Below, piece after piece: positions 63,250-64,000 of a stretch of 64,000 nucleotides of DNA. The DNA is taken from NCBI RefSeq assembly GCF_018691265.1, contig NW_024881330.1, positions 18,992,886 through 19,056,885 of the forward strand, in the 5' to 3' direction. The first letter of the stretch is position 1; every line of letters begins with the position of its first letter. The translations under genes and the position numbers were made by a program. This stretch comes from Tyto alba. Its lineage: Eukaryota; Chordata; Aves; Strigiformes; Tytonidae. Under the pieces are notes generated by a model that did not search any database, was not told the DNA's origin, and was given only the letters and a program-made list of their open reading frames with translations.

Positions 63250-64000
63250 GAAAAATTCCATCTAGCTTTAGTAGCTCTTTCAATTAATCAATAAATCCAT
63301 GTTAAATTTCTGCCAATAGTTTCTATAAGTGCTAATGACTGCTACGCTAGGTTAAATACTAGCATCCTCTAATGCTTTTTGTTGATTATTTACTGCATCT
63401 TGTATGATATTATCCTGGGGGGTTGTTTTTTGTTTTTTTTTTTTTTTTTTTTTTCGGGGGGAGGTGGTTTTTTTTTGAGGCAGGATGTATATTTATCAAA
63501 ATATTCAGTAAGTTTGTAAATTGATAAATGTAATTTCATTAATGTTTTTATATACATATATATATAACAGCCACGATTCAAAATGCACTGGACAATAGAA
63601 GTCCTTCATTTCCTGACACATGGTATGGGTTAAACTGTTTAAACTTTGTACTCCTTAGAGATGGCCAAGATCAGAATCTATTAGCAGAAAAATCTGACTG
63701 AGGCAGGTAAAGCTGAACAGAAGTGTTTAGTAGGAGTTACAAAACTGTATGAGTAAAATGTTTTAACAGTATTGAAAGTCAATACAACTTCATCAGCTTT
63801 AGGTCTTCATTCTGTATGACTTTGGACCTTACATTACTATTTCATGAGGGCAGAGCAGATATGAGATAAATACTCCTGATTTATATGAGTGCAACTCAAA
63901 GATCAAACAGCTGCTCAACTTGTACTTTCACCAGGACATATTTAAGGTAAGAAAGCAAATTAAATACTTCAAACAACTTAGTTTAAACCTTTTAGAATCA
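63250..64000. other. Unique AT-rich end of window
   Basis: No gene is recognised. It contains the homopolymer block at 63417-63476 described separately. Confidence 0.5.
63417..63476. repeat. Mixed G and T homopolymer block
   Basis: G6 (63417-63422), T22 (63433-63454), then CGGGGGGAGG and T9 (63468-63476). The minus-strand frame across it is simple Lys/Pro repeat. Confidence 0.9.

Overview
This window looks like non-coding nuclear DNA from a bird. It is AT-rich, has no recognisable host exon, and carries the repeat types typical of avian genomes: CR1 LINE fragments and several solo long terminal repeats (LTRs) of endogenous retroviruses (ERVs). A songbird or a close relative is plausible, but that is inference; no species can be named from the sequence alone. 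I found no intact protein-coding gene, tRNA, rRNA or CRISPR array. The stretch is best read as intergenic or deep intronic.

Layout. 1-1875 is unique AT-rich DNA. A plus-strand LTR of about 1.05 kb lies at 1876-2930. An AAAAT array lies at 4120-4276. At 6284-8200 a minus-strand CR1 fragment is split by a 751-bp minus-strand LTR (6409-7159). At 8397-9689 a plus-strand LTR is itself split by a chimeric insert (8555-8790) made of an ERV pol RNase H piece joined to 30 bp of LTR end. A decayed CR1 reverse-transcriptase fragment follows at 11087-11500, then a possible eroded LTR (11790-12190). From 12.5 to 22.8 kb the DNA is mostly unique, with a 122-bp near-perfect tandem duplication at 18729-18972. 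A minus-strand LTR lies at 22845-23867 and an old CR1 fragment near 24.06-24.42 kb. From 24.4 to 40.4 kb little is recognisable apart from an AT-only tract (34395-34612) and a GC-richer patch (37430-37660). Two related solo LTRs sit 1.5 kb apart (40416-40907, 42413-42914), followed by an odd minus-strand quasi-open frame (43058-43624). The best preserved LTR is at 49002-50072, with a perfect 5-bp target duplication. A differently built LTR (58271-58681) and a minus-strand LTR (62630-63244) close the window.

Relations. The LTRs fall into groups. Those at 1876, 22845 and 49002 are one family. The one at 8397 is related and shares the core promoter (CCAAT-like box followed by an ATAACATATTTAAG-like box) and degenerate internal repeats. 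The ones at 40416, 42413 and 62630 share an R-like block and the TGTC..GACA type of ends. Apart from the RNase H fragment, and possibly the open frame beside the 58271 LTR, no ERV internal region remains, so most insertions have collapsed to solo LTRs. The nested insertions give a relative history: CR1 first, then the LTR inside it; the 8397 LTR first, then the RNase H chimera inside it.
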